A DNA stretch of 64,000 nt from Pectinatus frisingensis (lineage in GTDB: Bacteria > Bacillota > Negativicutes > Selenomonadales > Selenomonadaceae). Each line of letters begins with the position of its first letter. The first letter of the stretch is position 1. A program made the position numbers and the translations under genes. The stretch is taken from NCBI RefSeq assembly GCF_015732285.1, contig NZ_WIQU01000016.1, forward strand, positions 1-64,000, read 5' to 3'. Positions 14,888-24,697 of this stretch are shown here, one piece after another. The notes under the pieces were generated by a model. It was not told where the DNA came from and did no database searches. It worked only from the letters and a program-made list of their open reading frames with translations.

Positions 14888-17800
14888 TTGGCTAAAGATA
14901 ATCAGATTCCCATGAATGCGAAATTGCAGACAGACTTACAGGCAAATAAACCTTTGGCCATAAAAACTATGCAGAATAGAATCACTCAAAAAGCTGCAAA
15001 GGAAGGATTGAATATAAATGAAAGTACCGAAAGTCAAAACACCGAAACCCCGCAAGGTATCAACACCGAAAATCAAGTTTCAGACAACATTCCTGAACAA
15101 AGCGAAAAAGAGCAAGTAATATCTAATAAAGCCACTGATAACCAGCAGATAGACGGTACAAATGTCGAACAGCCTGCCAATAATGCAATTCCTCCAAATC
15201 TGAACATTGTTAATTCAAAAGCCATGTATTCCGATAAAAATGGAGAATTCAGGGGCGGCATAAAAGATGGCAAACTGACAATATGGGCTAAAGGTACGCG
15301 CAAGAACGACGCACCTATAACCATGACACTCACCGACGTACAGCAGGCTGCAAATGAGAGCGCTAATAGTGCTGCAGGTATTCGTAGACTTGCCAAGCAG
15401 CGCATGATGGATACAACCGACGAGTGGATTAATGCAAGCGAAAATGAGTCATTGCGTCAAAAAAGGCGTAATTTATGGGAAAATGATACAGCCCAAGGGA
15501 AAAATTCAGCTTTTGTAAACAGAAATATTGATTCCATCGCCAATGTGGCCAAAGCACTTTATGAAAAATCAACGGGTGAAAAACCTGTTAGTGCATATGA
15601 AAAAAGGACACAGGGGAAAACCGTACAAAATAATGTTTCATCAAATGATGAACTAAAGTCAAAAGAAAATCAGCCTGAAATAAAGCATAAAGCACAATCT
15701 GAAAAGCAGACAAACAAAGACAGCAAATCACGTTTCGGCGATGAAAAGGAAGCTGAAAGCGACTTACTCAAGGCATTTGGGAAGCAATCTCCTACAGAAA
15801 AACCAGAATCTAAAAAACTGTTAAATATAATTGATGACAGTGACGATGCACTTTCTGCCGCCACTAAGGACTTTGACAGTGAAATAAATAATATTTCAGT
15901 GAATCCCGTATTTAACCCAAAACTTATGATTGCCGGTTTTAAAATAGGCATGATCCACCTGCAGCGCGGGGCGAACAATTTTGCTAATTGGTCTAATAAA
16001 ATGCTTGAATCAAGTGAAAAACTCAAACCATTTTTAAAATCAATATGGGAATCAATAAATGCCTATCCCGGAAATGTTAAATTTAATGAAAACCAGATGT
16101 CTGCCGTTATGCGCTATATTGGCACTCAATATGATAAGGGTATTACTGACAAAACCCAATTGAAGAATCTCCTTGAAAAAACAATAGGTAAAGAGTATTC
16201 TAACCTTATAGATAGTGCATATGCAGGAGTAATAAATTATCCGACCACGGAGGAAATAAAAAATGGGAATGTTAGCATCGACACCAAAGGATTGGTTACA
16301 CGAGATAGCGAAGGGCAAAATAAAAACACAGTGGGGGCAGATGATGAAATCACCAACTCCGGAACTGGAAGAAGGCAAGGTTTACAAAAGGCTGGAAAAG
16401 AAGGGGGTAGACTGGCAGGCAATCACAGCTTTTCTTCTGGTGGGACCGGTGGTGGCGGAACGTCTGGCAATAGCCCAGTACAGCCAGAAAAATCCGCAGA
16501 TACGGGCAGTGGCACCGGAAATACTAAATTATCAAGAAGCATTACAGATAGCTATGAAGGACAACCCGTATATGACGAAGGAGGATATCAATCAGCTGTT
16601 GAACCTTCTAAAGTCGGACGAAACAATGCAGGAAATATCATAAGGCCAAAAACGAGAATAGGGATTAAGCAGGCAGGAAACTTAGAGTCAATTAAAAAGG
16701 ACCTGCCTTTTTTATTGCCCGAACAGCAGGAAGATGTTGCTTTTGCCGAAAAAAGATTAATCAAAAATAATGGCAAGGGTGTTTTATTTACAAACGGTAC
16801 AGGTACCGGGAAAACATTCACAGGACTTGGTGTCATTAAACGTTTTGTTAATGCCGGTAAATCGAATGTTTTAATTCTTACGCCAAGCAACGAAATAATT
16901 TCTGCGTGGGTAAAGACAGCCCGTAAATTTTTTGGCTTAGCAGTAACACCATTGAAAACTACCAGTGACGCCGGCCATGGCATAACGATAACAACTTATG
17001 CCAATATGGGTGATAATGACAGCCTTGTTAAAAGGAGATTCGATCTGATTGTGCCGGATGAAGCGCACAGCCTTATGCAGTCTGAAAAAGGGGAACCTAC
17101 GGCAGCACTTGAAAAACTGCGGGCATTAACACTTCACAGCAATGGTTTTGATGAACGTTTCAAAATGTTGCATGCCGCTGATTACGCTAAATTAGATAAT
17201 TGGGTAGCTGAATCTAAAGATAAAAGAATCAGCAATAAAAGGTTGCCCAAACTTCAAGAAGGAATCGACAAACTTAATGCCCGTTTGCAATTAGACAGGA
17301 AAAAAGCTATTTCTGAATGGGAAAAGATGAGTGATAATAAAAAACCAAAAGTTACCTTTTTGTCAGCAACACCGTTTGCCTATGTAGCAGATATTGACTA
17401 TGCTAACGGATATTTGTTCAGTTACGACAAAAAAGATAGTGGTGGATATAATACACCAAATGGCAAAGAAGATTTCTTTATAAATAACTTTGGTTATCGT
17501 ATGCGCTACAATAAACTCACAAAACCTGATGCAGATGTTGACAATGGCATTATGGAAAGAAGTTTCCATGAAAAATTGCGCAAAGCCGGTGCATTATCCG
17601 GCCGTGTACTGACAATTGATAAGGACTATGACCGCGGCTTTATTCTAGTCAATGGCGGCATTGGCAAAAAAATAGATGAGGGTTTTGAATGGCTCAGCGA
17701 TAAGAATAAAAATAAAAGTAACTATGATGAACTTTATAATGTACTAAAAAGCCAATATAAACACTATGACAAAATGTATTTACTTGAAGCAATAAAGGCA

Positions 17801-20800
17801 AAAGAAGCTGTTGACCTGATTGACCAATATGTAAAATCCGGTAAAAAGGTAGTTATATTCCATGACTACAATAAAGGCGGTACATCAAACCCGTTCATTT
17901 TAAATGCAAAAAATTTAGCTTCCGAAGCTGCTAGAAACAATGACAGTTCATTACGTGATAAAGTTTTTAAACAATATGAAGACTTTAAAGCTTCACGACC
18001 TGATTTATTTAATCTTGATTTGAAGCAAATTCCGTCCCCTATAAAGGCATTAACAGCAAAATACGGCGACAATATTCTTTTATTCAATGGTACAGTTGAC
18101 AAAAAGACACGCTCTAAAAATGTACAACTCTTTAATGATGACAACAGCGGTAAGAGTATTATCCTTGTCCAGTCCGATGCAGGTCAGGCCGGTATAAGCC
18201 TGCATGATACTACAGGTAAACATCAGCGTGTATTAATCAATCTTGGGCTGCCGACGAAACCGGTTGCAGCGATACAAATAGAAGGGCGCATATATCGAGT
18301 TGGCAATAAATCCAACGCCATATTCAGGTATCTTAATACCGGTACAAATATTGAACGCAATGCTTTCGCTGATAAAATAGCGCAGCGCGCATCCACTGCT
18401 GAAAATTTAGCACTTGGCGATGAAGCACGTACCCTAAAGGAATCTTTCATTAATGCGTTTGATGAATCGGATGACTCGAACGAATGGGAAAAATATCTGC
18501 CCGGAAGCAAAAATGAAGGTACCGGCGGGAAAAATACAGATAAGGCAATGCGCTCGGATATAAATAATTTTGACAAGGCAATAACCTTTTACTATGGACA
18601 GCAAAAGAAAACTGCCCACAATAAAGTGCAAGAAGGTGCAGATTATTTTGCGACACCTGAACCGCTGGGCGAGAAAATGGTTGAATGGGCCAAACTTACA
18701 TCTAATGATAGTGTTCTTGAACCCTCATCAGGACACGGGGCTATTTCCAGATGGCTGCCAGAAAATACAAAGAACGTTATTATTGAACCATCAAGTACAC
18801 TGTTTTCAAAAGCAAAGATGAATTTGCAAAGTGGTAATGCTATAAATGGACGTTTCGAAGATTATCATATAGGGAATAAATTTAATGCCGTAATAATGAA
18901 CCCGCCTTTTGGTACTGGCGGTAAAACTGCGGTTGAGCATCTAGCTAAAGCGTTTAACCATTTAAAAGATGGCGGCCGCGTAATAGCAATATTGCCTGAT
19001 GGACCATCAATGCAAAAACATTTTGATAAATGGTTTTATGGCGATGGGAACGGCAAAACAAAAGCCGAACGTGACGGGCAGAAAAATGCCATCATGATGA
19101 AAGAAATATCCCTGCCAACTGTCACTTTTAACCGTGCCGGAACTTCAGTAAAAACCAAATTAGTAATCATTGATAAGCAAAATACACCAGAAGGAGTGAA
19201 AGGCGCACAATCACTGGCACAGGGAAATAGTTCCATAACTGCCGATAATGTCAACACTCTATTTGATAAGCTGCGCAATATGAACGCTCCGGAAAGAATT
19301 ATTCCTGTGCAAAAAGAACCATCTAATATTATTGAAACAAAAATTAATGGCAGCGACGTTGTTATTAATCGCAGTGATAAGACCGTAACCGGCAATACTT
19401 ATCCAGTAAAGACAGTTATAAAAAACTGGGGTGGTAGATGGAGTAAAACCCAAAAAGCATGGATATTTAAAGATGATAATAAGTTAAATGACTTTATCAA
19501 CCAATTCAGTAATGGACCTGCAAAATTGTCAGCTGCTATTAAAAATAATGATAAAATATCATCCACCGATCAACGTATTCAAAAAATGTTTGCCAGTAAA
19601 CAGGATATTGCACCAGCTGATTTGACCGGCAGAGAAAAAGCTATAGTTGACTTTGCCCAAAAGTTGGGTAATAAAGTCCAATTTTTTGAAGGCCCAGCAG
19701 AACTTAATGGTTATTATCAGGACAATACTACTTACCTTAATAGGAAAAGTAATGCCGGCCATTCATGGACTTTTTGGCATGAGTTGTTTCATTGGATGCG
19801 CAGCAACAATAATGAACTATATAACAAAATGGTTGATTATATTTCCAATACCCAGCAATTCACAGATAAGCAGCTTAGCGCATACAAAAAAAGCATCGGC
19901 AGAGAGAATTTAACTGATGCAGAAGCTATTGAAGAAATGATGGCTGACTATATGCCGGAGGTAAAGAACCGGGTCTCGTTCATAAAAAACCTGAGCAAGG
20001 AAAATTCTTCACTTGCACAAAAATTCGTCTCATGGATCCGCAGCATAATGGACAAATTTACTTCATACATGAACAATCCTAAAGCCGGGCTTACTACCAA
20101 TCAAAAAAATTCTATGGTTAATGCTTTTAATAAGTTGGCCAAAGACGTAGTTAATGAAAATGGACAACATATTTTTTCAGATAATGAACACCAAAAAAAT
20201 CTGACTGGAGAGCAGCGACTTGCCAGTGACGTCAAAAAGTGGCAGGGACTTTGTAATCTTTATGATTCTTCAGATAAACTCACGTGGAAAAGAAAAAACA
20301 ATGGTGTCCTTTTCAAGTTTATGGATATGCCGCTTGTTTTAGAAATGATTGGTGCCAAAAATATGAAGCTGAACGTATATGGCAGCTTTTTTGCGCATGT
20401 TATCAATCCCAAACACCCTGACATGGATATCAAGATCGTAAAAGAGTTACCGGCAGCTATGGCCGACCCCATGATGATTCTTAAAACCGATAATCCCAAG
20501 AAGTTTATCTTTGGACTGTCAGTAAAAGATAATAGCGGTGCCACAATTATTGTTCCTGTAGAATTGCAGAAAAAAGATGCTCGTTATGGCATAATTAATG
20601 TTTTAAATACTGCATACGGCAAAAACAATGCACAGTGGTTTATAAATGGCATTAAACATAAGGAATTGCTATATGTAAATAAAGAAAAAGCACTTCAAGG
20701 TGTAGGCCATCAGGGACGCTTTTCCCTGTGGGATCTTACACTCAAGAGTGCTCTATCTGATCCCAGTATAAAGACGGAAAATGATCTTGTCAAGGAAAAA

Positions 20801-23611
20801 TCAGCACAGCCGACCAGATATTCTGTCCAGGCAGACGAGATTGAAAAGCAGGATAAATCTTTCATGGAACGCATGAGTGAGAGACTTGCTGCCAAGCTTG
20901 AAAAAGGCAATGGGCAAATAAAAATCAATAGCCAGCAGACTGATAGTTCTTTTGGTATATTAAAACATTATGTCTGGTCTCCGTCACGAATAGCCGAAAA
21001 GGTGCCGGGTTTTAAACAGTTTTATAATTATGCCGATAACGCCATGAATAAGCTCACCAAACTTCGCTCCGACTACAGCAGAAAATTGGATACTGCCTTG
21101 AATTTAGTAAAGGACAGGGAAGATAAAAAAGCACTGTATGAAATATTATGGAATGGCGATGCCGAAGGAAAAGATTTTACTAAACAAGAATTGCTTGATA
21201 CAGGCGTAAAGGAAAATGTTGCCGATGCATATAAAGGTGTTCGCCAGCTTATGACCAAGGCTTATATCATGCTTAATGAAGCCAGACGGCGGGCACAGGT
21301 AAAATCAGAACACGTTATACCAAAACGTCTTGAAGAATTAAAGAATAATAAATTTGTCCATATTATTAAAGAAGATGATAGCGGCCTTGTCACATATAAG
21401 GAATATGCCAATTGGACAAAAAAGTTTGTCGTAAACAAAGAAGAATTCGACAGAATTAAAAATGATGCTGCCGTTCAGGTTTTAGATTATGAAAAAGCTG
21501 GATTTGATGATGCCGGGACACAAATGTTCAATGTAAATGTCAGGGAAAGCATACCGGATATCAACAAATTAAAAGGATATATACCACATTTTTTCCATGA
21601 TTATATGGTTAAATTGCAAACCACCGATAATGATGGTGCCGTTATTAACGCTACTATCGGCAGTGGACGCACTATCAATGATGCATATAAAATTGCTGAA
21701 AAATATCTTAGTGAGCATAAAACAAAGCCGACAGATAAAATTGCCATCAGCCCTAAGGTATTTGATTTTACCAGCCTTGGTCTCGATGAAACAAAATATG
21801 CTGCTGTTATGGGTGACAGGGATTATAACAAGATGCTAAATACAATTGCTAAGAATAATGATATGTCACTGGGGGAAGCCAAAGAATTAGTCCAGGGATC
21901 GGTAAAACAGAAAAACAGGCACAGGTTTTTTGGTAATTTTATGCAGCGCAAAGGTGTGGAAGGATTTGAAACAGATTTGGATTGGGTATTACGCCATTAC
22001 TTCAATTCTGCATCAAGGTATACTGCCCTTGAAACAGAATTCAAGCCAAAGGCAATAAGCTTATTCGAACGCCTGTACGGCCGGTTTGATAATGAGCATA
22101 ACGGTATAGCCAAATATACTAAAGAATATATCAATGATATAAACGGTGTTCCGTCAAATGTGGAAACATATATAAATAAACTGCTCCATAATCGTATTTT
22201 ATGGCGGTACTTAGCTGAATCCAATTTTGGGGATAGAGCTGCCGTGCAATTGTCTAACAGTATATCCCGCAAAATATCAATGCTGAAACTTGGTTTTTTA
22301 AATGTATCTTCTGCGTTTATCAATCTTACACAATTAGCTAATGCTGCTGCATATACTGGTGACGTGAAAGTATTGTGGCAAGCACTTCAAAGGGGAAGTA
22401 AGAAAAAATATACCGGTAAAGATCTGCGCACCCTTATTGAAAGCAATGTAATGAATGATATCGGGCTTGACAGCGGCAGCGGCTATGACATGTGGCGCAA
22501 TATGAAAAGTGTAAACCTTAAAAACCCGCATGGTATAGTAGATGTATTATCTAATGCCAACTCAGCATTTAACGCTATCGGTAATAAAGGAATGGTCTTA
22601 TTTAAGCAGACGGAAGGTGCCATTCGCCGTGGTACTGTACTTGCAGCATATGACAAGGCAATAGCAAAGGGAATGGACCATAAGCAGGCCATTGAATATG
22701 CGAAGGAGATTGACCGTAAATCCAACTTTGATTATTCAGTGGCCGACGCACCTAATGTTTTCAGGCGTGGAAGTATTTTTTCACAGCTGGCTTTACAATT
22801 TAAGAAATATCCGATTAAAGAATTAGAAGTTATGAAAGATTTTCTGCCTCTGATTTCAAATAATACAGACAAAAAACAAAAGATGCTGTTTTGGGGTGCA
22901 TATTTCCTGTTTGCCGGAGCCTTGCAGGTTCCATTTTTTGATTGGTTCGATGAACTATCAAAAAGTGTTTTGGGTAAATCACCAAGGGATTATGCGATAA
23001 AAAGCATCATGAAATTATGTGATGAAATGCCATTACTAAAGCCACTGGGGGAAATAGCACTGTACGGTATATTAGCACCGGCCAATATTGATATATCTTA
23101 CCGTGCAGGTGTAGCCGATGTACTTCCAACAAAATTATCTGATGCTGCCGGACCAACCGCGACAACAGTGTCAAGGACATTAGGCAATCTTATACAAGGT
23201 AACGCAATGGCAGCACTGCGCTCATTATCACCATCTTTATCCAACATCGTTATGGCAATGACGGGTGAAGCTGTCGGTAACCGCGGTAGAATAACAGCCC
23301 AATATTCGACACCATATGAAAGGCTTTTGCGGGCATTCGGGTTCCGATCGGTAGACGAGGCAAACAGTATTAACATTCAAAGTATTATTTATGATGATAA
23401 GGATAGACTCAGTCAGGACAAAAAAGATGCCATTGACGATTATATTAAAAACCCGTCCACTAAAAATGCAATGCGATTAAAAGAATTGAATGTCAAACCT
23501 GATACCGTGAAAAAAGAACGTGCCAGGAAAAATATGACTACAAGACAGCGTACAGAATCATCCGTAACTAAAGATGAGGCTAAAAATTATAAGTATATGT
23601 TTGGTTTTTAA
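14888..23611 (+). CDS. Giant phage polyvalent protein (helicase, N6-adenine methylase, zincin, MuF-like, membrane C-terminus)
   Basis: From TTG 14888 the frame gives 2907 residues. Domains seen in order: low-complexity N-terminus (1-300); helical segment (about 330-450); Gly/Ser-rich linker (about 460-590); superfamily 2 helicase with Walker A NGTGTGKT (about 636-643), DEAH (about 723), SATPF (about 825) and EGRIYRVG (about 1130); DNA N6-adenine methyltransferase with YFATPEPLGEKM (about 1255), VLEPSSGHG and MNPPF (about 1336); zinc peptidase WHELFHW (about 1628); a MuF-C-like part (about 1800-1945); a long helical C-terminus with a hydrophobic segment near 2668-2690. Polyvalent proteins of phages carry such enzymes into the host with the DNA to counter defence. 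The frame is open back to 14720, yet no ribosome binding site precedes 14888, so the true N-terminus may be lost. Confidence 0.85.
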   Translation: MAKDNQIPMNAKLQTDLQANKPLAIKTMQNRITQKAAKEGLNINESTESQNTETPQGINTENQVSDNIPEQSEKEQVISNKATDNQQIDGTNVEQPANNAIPPNLNIVNSKAMYSDKNGEFRGGIKDGKLTIWAKGTRKNDAPITMTLTDVQQAANESANSAAGIRRLAKQRMMDTTDEWINASENESLRQKRRNLWENDTAQGKNSAFVNRNIDSIANVAKALYEKSTGEKPVSAYEKRTQGKTVQNNVSSNDELKSKENQPEIKHKAQSEKQTNKDSKSRFGDEKEAESDLLKAFGKQSPTEKPESKKLLNIIDDSDDALSAATKDFDSEINNISVNPVFNPKLMIAGFKIGMIHLQRGANNFANWSNKMLESSEKLKPFLKSIWESINAYPGNVKFNENQMSAVMRYIGTQYDKGITDKTQLKNLLEKTIGKEYSNLIDSAYAGVINYPTTEEIKNGNVSIDTKGLVTRDSEGQNKNTVGADDEITNSGTGRRQGLQKAGKEGGRLAGNHSFSSGGTGGGGTSGNSPVQPEKSADTGSGTGNTKLSRSITDSYEGQPVYDEGGYQSAVEPSKVGRNNAGNIIRPKTRIGIKQAGNLESIKKDLPFLLPEQQEDVAFAEKRLIKNNGKGVLFTNGTGTGKTFTGLGVIKRFVNAGKSNVLILTPSNEIISAWVKTARKFFGLAVTPLKTTSDAGHGITITTYANMGDNDSLVKRRFDLIVPDEAHSLMQSEKGEPTAALEKLRALTLHSNGFDERFKMLHAADYAKLDNWVAESKDKRISNKRLPKLQEGIDKLNARLQLDRKKAISEWEKMSDNKKPKVTFLSATPFAYVADIDYANGYLFSYDKKDSGGYNTPNGKEDFFINNFGYRMRYNKLTKPDADVDNGIMERSFHEKLRKAGALSGRVLTIDKDYDRGFILVNGGIGKKIDEGFEWLSDKNKNKSNYDELYNVLKSQYKHYDKMYLLEAIKAKEAVDLIDQYVKSGKKVVIFHDYNKGGTSNPFILNAKNLASEAARNNDSSLRDKVFKQYEDFKASRPDLFNLDLKQIPSPIKALTAKYGDNILLFNGTVDKKTRSKNVQLFNDDNSGKSIILVQSDAGQAGISLHDTTGKHQRVLINLGLPTKPVAAIQIEGRIYRVGNKSNAIFRYLNTGTNIERNAFADKIAQRASTAENLALGDEARTLKESFINAFDESDDSNEWEKYLPGSKNEGTGGKNTDKAMRSDINNFDKAITFYYGQQKKTAHNKVQEGADYFATPEPLGEKMVEWAKLTSNDSVLEPSSGHGAISRWLPENTKNVIIEPSSTLFSKAKMNLQSGNAINGRFEDYHIGNKFNAVIMNPPFGTGGKTAVEHLAKAFNHLKDGGRVIAILPDGPSMQKHFDKWFYGDGNGKTKAERDGQKNAIMMKEISLPTVTFNRAGTSVKTKLVIIDKQNTPEGVKGAQSLAQGNSSITADNVNTLFDKLRNMNAPERIIPVQKEPSNIIETKINGSDVVINRSDKTVTGNTYPVKTVIKNWGGRWSKTQKAWIFKDDNKLNDFINQFSNGPAKLSAAIKNNDKISSTDQRIQKMFASKQDIAPADLTGREKAIVDFAQKLGNKVQFFEGPAELNGYYQDNTTYLNRKSNAGHSWTFWHELFHWMRSNNNELYNKMVDYISNTQQFTDKQLSAYKKSIGRENLTDAEAIEEMMADYMPEVKNRVSFIKNLSKENSSLAQKFVSWIRSIMDKFTSYMNNPKAGLTTNQKNSMVNAFNKLAKDVVNENGQHIFSDNEHQKNLTGEQRLASDVKKWQGLCNLYDSSDKLTWKRKNNGVLFKFMDMPLVLEMIGAKNMKLNVYGSFFAHVINPKHPDMDIKIVKELPAAMADPMMILKTDNPKKFIFGLSVKDNSGATIIVPVELQKKDARYGIINVLNTAYGKNNAQWFINGIKHKELLYVNKEKALQGVGHQGRFSLWDLTLKSALSDPSIKTENDLVKEKSAQPTRYSVQADEIEKQDKSFMERMSERLAAKLEKGNGQIKINSQQTDSSFGILKHYVWSPSRIAEKVPGFKQFYNYADNAMNKLTKLRSDYSRKLDTALNLVKDREDKKALYEILWNGDAEGKDFTKQELLDTGVKENVADAYKGVRQLMTKAYIMLNEARRRAQVKSEHVIPKRLEELKNNKFVHIIKEDDSGLVTYKEYANWTKKFVVNKEEFDRIKNDAAVQVLDYEKAGFDDAGTQMFNVNVRESIPDINKLKGYIPHFFHDYMVKLQTTDNDGAVINATIGSGRTINDAYKIAEKYLSEHKTKPTDKIAISPKVFDFTSLGLDETKYAAVMGDRDYNKMLNTIAKNNDMSLGEAKELVQGSVKQKNRHRFFGNFMQRKGVEGFETDLDWVLRHYFNSASRYTALETEFKPKAISLFERLYGRFDNEHNGIAKYTKEYINDINGVPSNVETYINKLLHNRILWRYLAESNFGDRAAVQLSNSISRKISMLKLGFLNVSSAFINLTQLANAAAYTGDVKVLWQALQRGSKKKYTGKDLRTLIESNVMNDIGLDSGSGYDMWRNMKSVNLKNPHGIVDVLSNANSAFNAIGNKGMVLFKQTEGAIRRGTVLAAYDKAIAKGMDHKQAIEYAKEIDRKSNFDYSVADAPNVFRRGSIFSQLALQFKKYPIKELEVMKDFLPLISNNTDKKQKMLFWGAYFLFAGALQVPFFDWFDELSKSVLGKSPRDYAIKSIMKLCDEMPLLKPLGEIALYGILAPANIDISYRAGVADVLPTKLSDAAGPTATTVSRTLGNLIQGNAMAALRSLSPSLSNIVMAMTGEAVGNRGRITAQYSTPYERLLRAFGFRSVDEANSINIQSIIYDDKDRLSQDKKDAIDDYIKNPSTKNAMRLKELNVKPDTVKKERARKNMTTRQRTESSVTKDEAKNYKYMFGF
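16263..16643 (+). CDS. Nested 126-codon gene overprinted on the polyvalent linker
   Basis: This +1-frame ORF lies wholly within the giant gene. GGAGG (16249-16253) stands nine bases before its ATG, as good as any start in the prophage. The product looks like a real helical protein: MGMLASTPKDWLHEIAKGK, then VDWQAITAFLLVGPVVAERL, then LNYQEALQIAMKDNPYMTKE and DINQLLNLLKSDETMQ. In contrast the polyvalent frame over the same bases encodes a Gly/Ser/Thr-rich, probably disordered linker. A disordered linker can tolerate an overlapping gene. Homology is not known to me; the central part could be a membrane or amphipathic helix. Alternatively the enclosing frame arose by fusion of two genes once separated by this one. 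Confidence 0.6.
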   Translation: MGMLASTPKDWLHEIAKGKIKTQWGQMMKSPTPELEEGKVYKRLEKKGVDWQAITAFLLVGPVVAERLAIAQYSQKNPQIRAVAPEILNYQEALQIAMKDNPYMTKEDINQLLNLLKSDETMQEIS

Positions 23612-23629
23612 TCAAGTGAGGTTTTTATT

Positions 23630-23704
23630 ATGAAAATACGTTCACCATGCCGCAGGAGAGCGGTTATTTTTATATCTAAGAGGGGGATGAAAAGTTGCAG
23701 ATAA
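23630..23704 (+). CDS. Possible 24-residue basic peptide before the holin
   Basis: AGTGAGG precedes an ATG at 23630 that opens 24 codons (MKIRSPCRRRAVIFISKRGM and four more), ending at TAA 23702-23704, overlapping the holin TTG start. It is very basic. It might couple translation of the holin gene, since GAGGGGG for the holin lies in it. It is too short to support by sequence alone. Confidence 0.25.
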   Translation: MKIRSPCRRRAVIFISKRGMKSCR

Positions 23705-24147
23705 TAACAGAGTTTTTTAAAAGCATACTGCCTGTCAGGACAGAGCTCGAGACAGGAACAGCCGTATCCATACTGGGTACGGTTTTTGTATATATGACCG
23801 GAGCTTTTGACAAGCTGATTGAGGCTTTACTGGTACTCATGGTTGTCGATTATATAAGCGGCATAATAGCAGCTTATGAAAATCCTAATAAAAGTCTGGA
23901 CAGCAGGCGTGGTCTTAAAGGCATTGGGAAAAAAATTATGATCCTGCTTCTGGTTGCCACAGCCCATTTTGTTGATTATGTGACCGGTCAGGAAATTGTC
24001 CGCACGGCAATAATATTTTTCTTTATTGGCAACGAAGGTTTATCAATATTAGAAAACGCTGCCAATGCCGGTATTCCTGTCCCTGACAGGTTGAAGTCCA
24101 GTCTTGAGCAATTTACTAAAGAAAAGAACGAGAAAAGGGGTAATTAG
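23695..24147 (+). CDS. Phage holin family protein
   Basis: The 150-residue protein matches the holin_4 (Cph1/TcdE) family. It has hydrophobic segments near 25-45, 48-60, 80-95 and 100-115, and the family patterns MVVDYISGIIAA, SRRGLKGIGKKI and NEGLSILENAANAG. Such proteins form holes in the membrane so that the endolysin reaches peptidoglycan. The start is TTG 23695 with GAGGGGG ten bases before it. The endolysin gene begins directly after the stop. This is a standard lysis cassette at the end of the late operon. Confidence 0.9.
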   Translation: MQIITEFFKSILPVRTELETGTAVSILGTVFVYMTGAFDKLIEALLVLMVVDYISGIIAAYENPNKSLDSRRGLKGIGKKIMILLLVATAHFVDYVTGQEIVRTAIIFFFIGNEGLSILENAANAGIPVPDRLKSSLEQFTKEKNEKRGN

Positions 24148-24642
24148 ATGGAAAGAGTAAAACTTATTGATACCGGACTGAGCTACGATTACAATCAATT
24201 GAAAACCAGAAGTAAAACAGATATGGTTGTTATCCATCACACCGGCAATCCCACTGACGATGATTTATCCGCACAGGAAATAAATGCCAGCCATCAGGCA
24301 CAGGGCTGGACCTGCATCGGTTATCATTATGTAATTCGAAAGAATGGCATTGTAGAATTGGGCCGACCACATTGGACTATTGGTGCCCATGCCTATGGTG
24401 AAAATTCCCATACAATCGGCATACACATCTGCGGCAACTTTGAACAGGCAAAACCAACAGCGGCGCAGATAGAATCACTGGCGATGCTGCTGGCCAATAT
24501 ATGTACCGATTATGGATTGCCGATTGATTCCAGCCATATTGTCGGGCACAGGGATTTGATGTCCACAGCCTGTCCCGGTAAAAATCTTTATGAAATGCTG
24601 CAGAAGATAATCGGCAAAAGCATCTTTTACCAACAGCAATAA
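24148..24642 (+). CDS. N-acetylmuramoyl-L-alanine amidase (endolysin, Amidase_2/PGRP)
   Basis: The 164-residue protein is a single Amidase_2 domain. MVVIHHTGNP supplies zinc ligand H30 with H31, WTIGAHAYGENSHTIGIHICG is the central sheet, and VGHRDLMSTACPGKNL holds the second histidine and the cysteine ligand. The enzyme cuts the bond between N-acetylmuramic acid and L-alanine. There is no signal peptide, consistent with release through the holin coded just upstream. There is no separate cell-wall-binding domain. GGGGTAATTAG precedes the ATG. Confidence 0.93.
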   Translation: MERVKLIDTGLSYDYNQLKTRSKTDMVVIHHTGNPTDDDLSAQEINASHQAQGWTCIGYHYVIRKNGIVELGRPHWTIGAHAYGENSHTIGIHICGNFEQAKPTAAQIESLAMLLANICTDYGLPIDSSHIVGHRDLMSTACPGKNLYEMLQKIIGKSIFYQQQ

Positions 24643-24697
24643 GCCGCTTGCATGGTGTGCAGACGGTATTTTTATGCCCCGAAGGGAGGTGGGATAA

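Noticed and set aside
18594-19913. Other plus-strand ORFs nested in the polyvalent gene (18594-18821 and 19647-19913)
   Set aside because: Unlike 16263-16643 they lie over conserved helicase/methylase/peptidase domains, have poor starts, and give unlikely protein composition.
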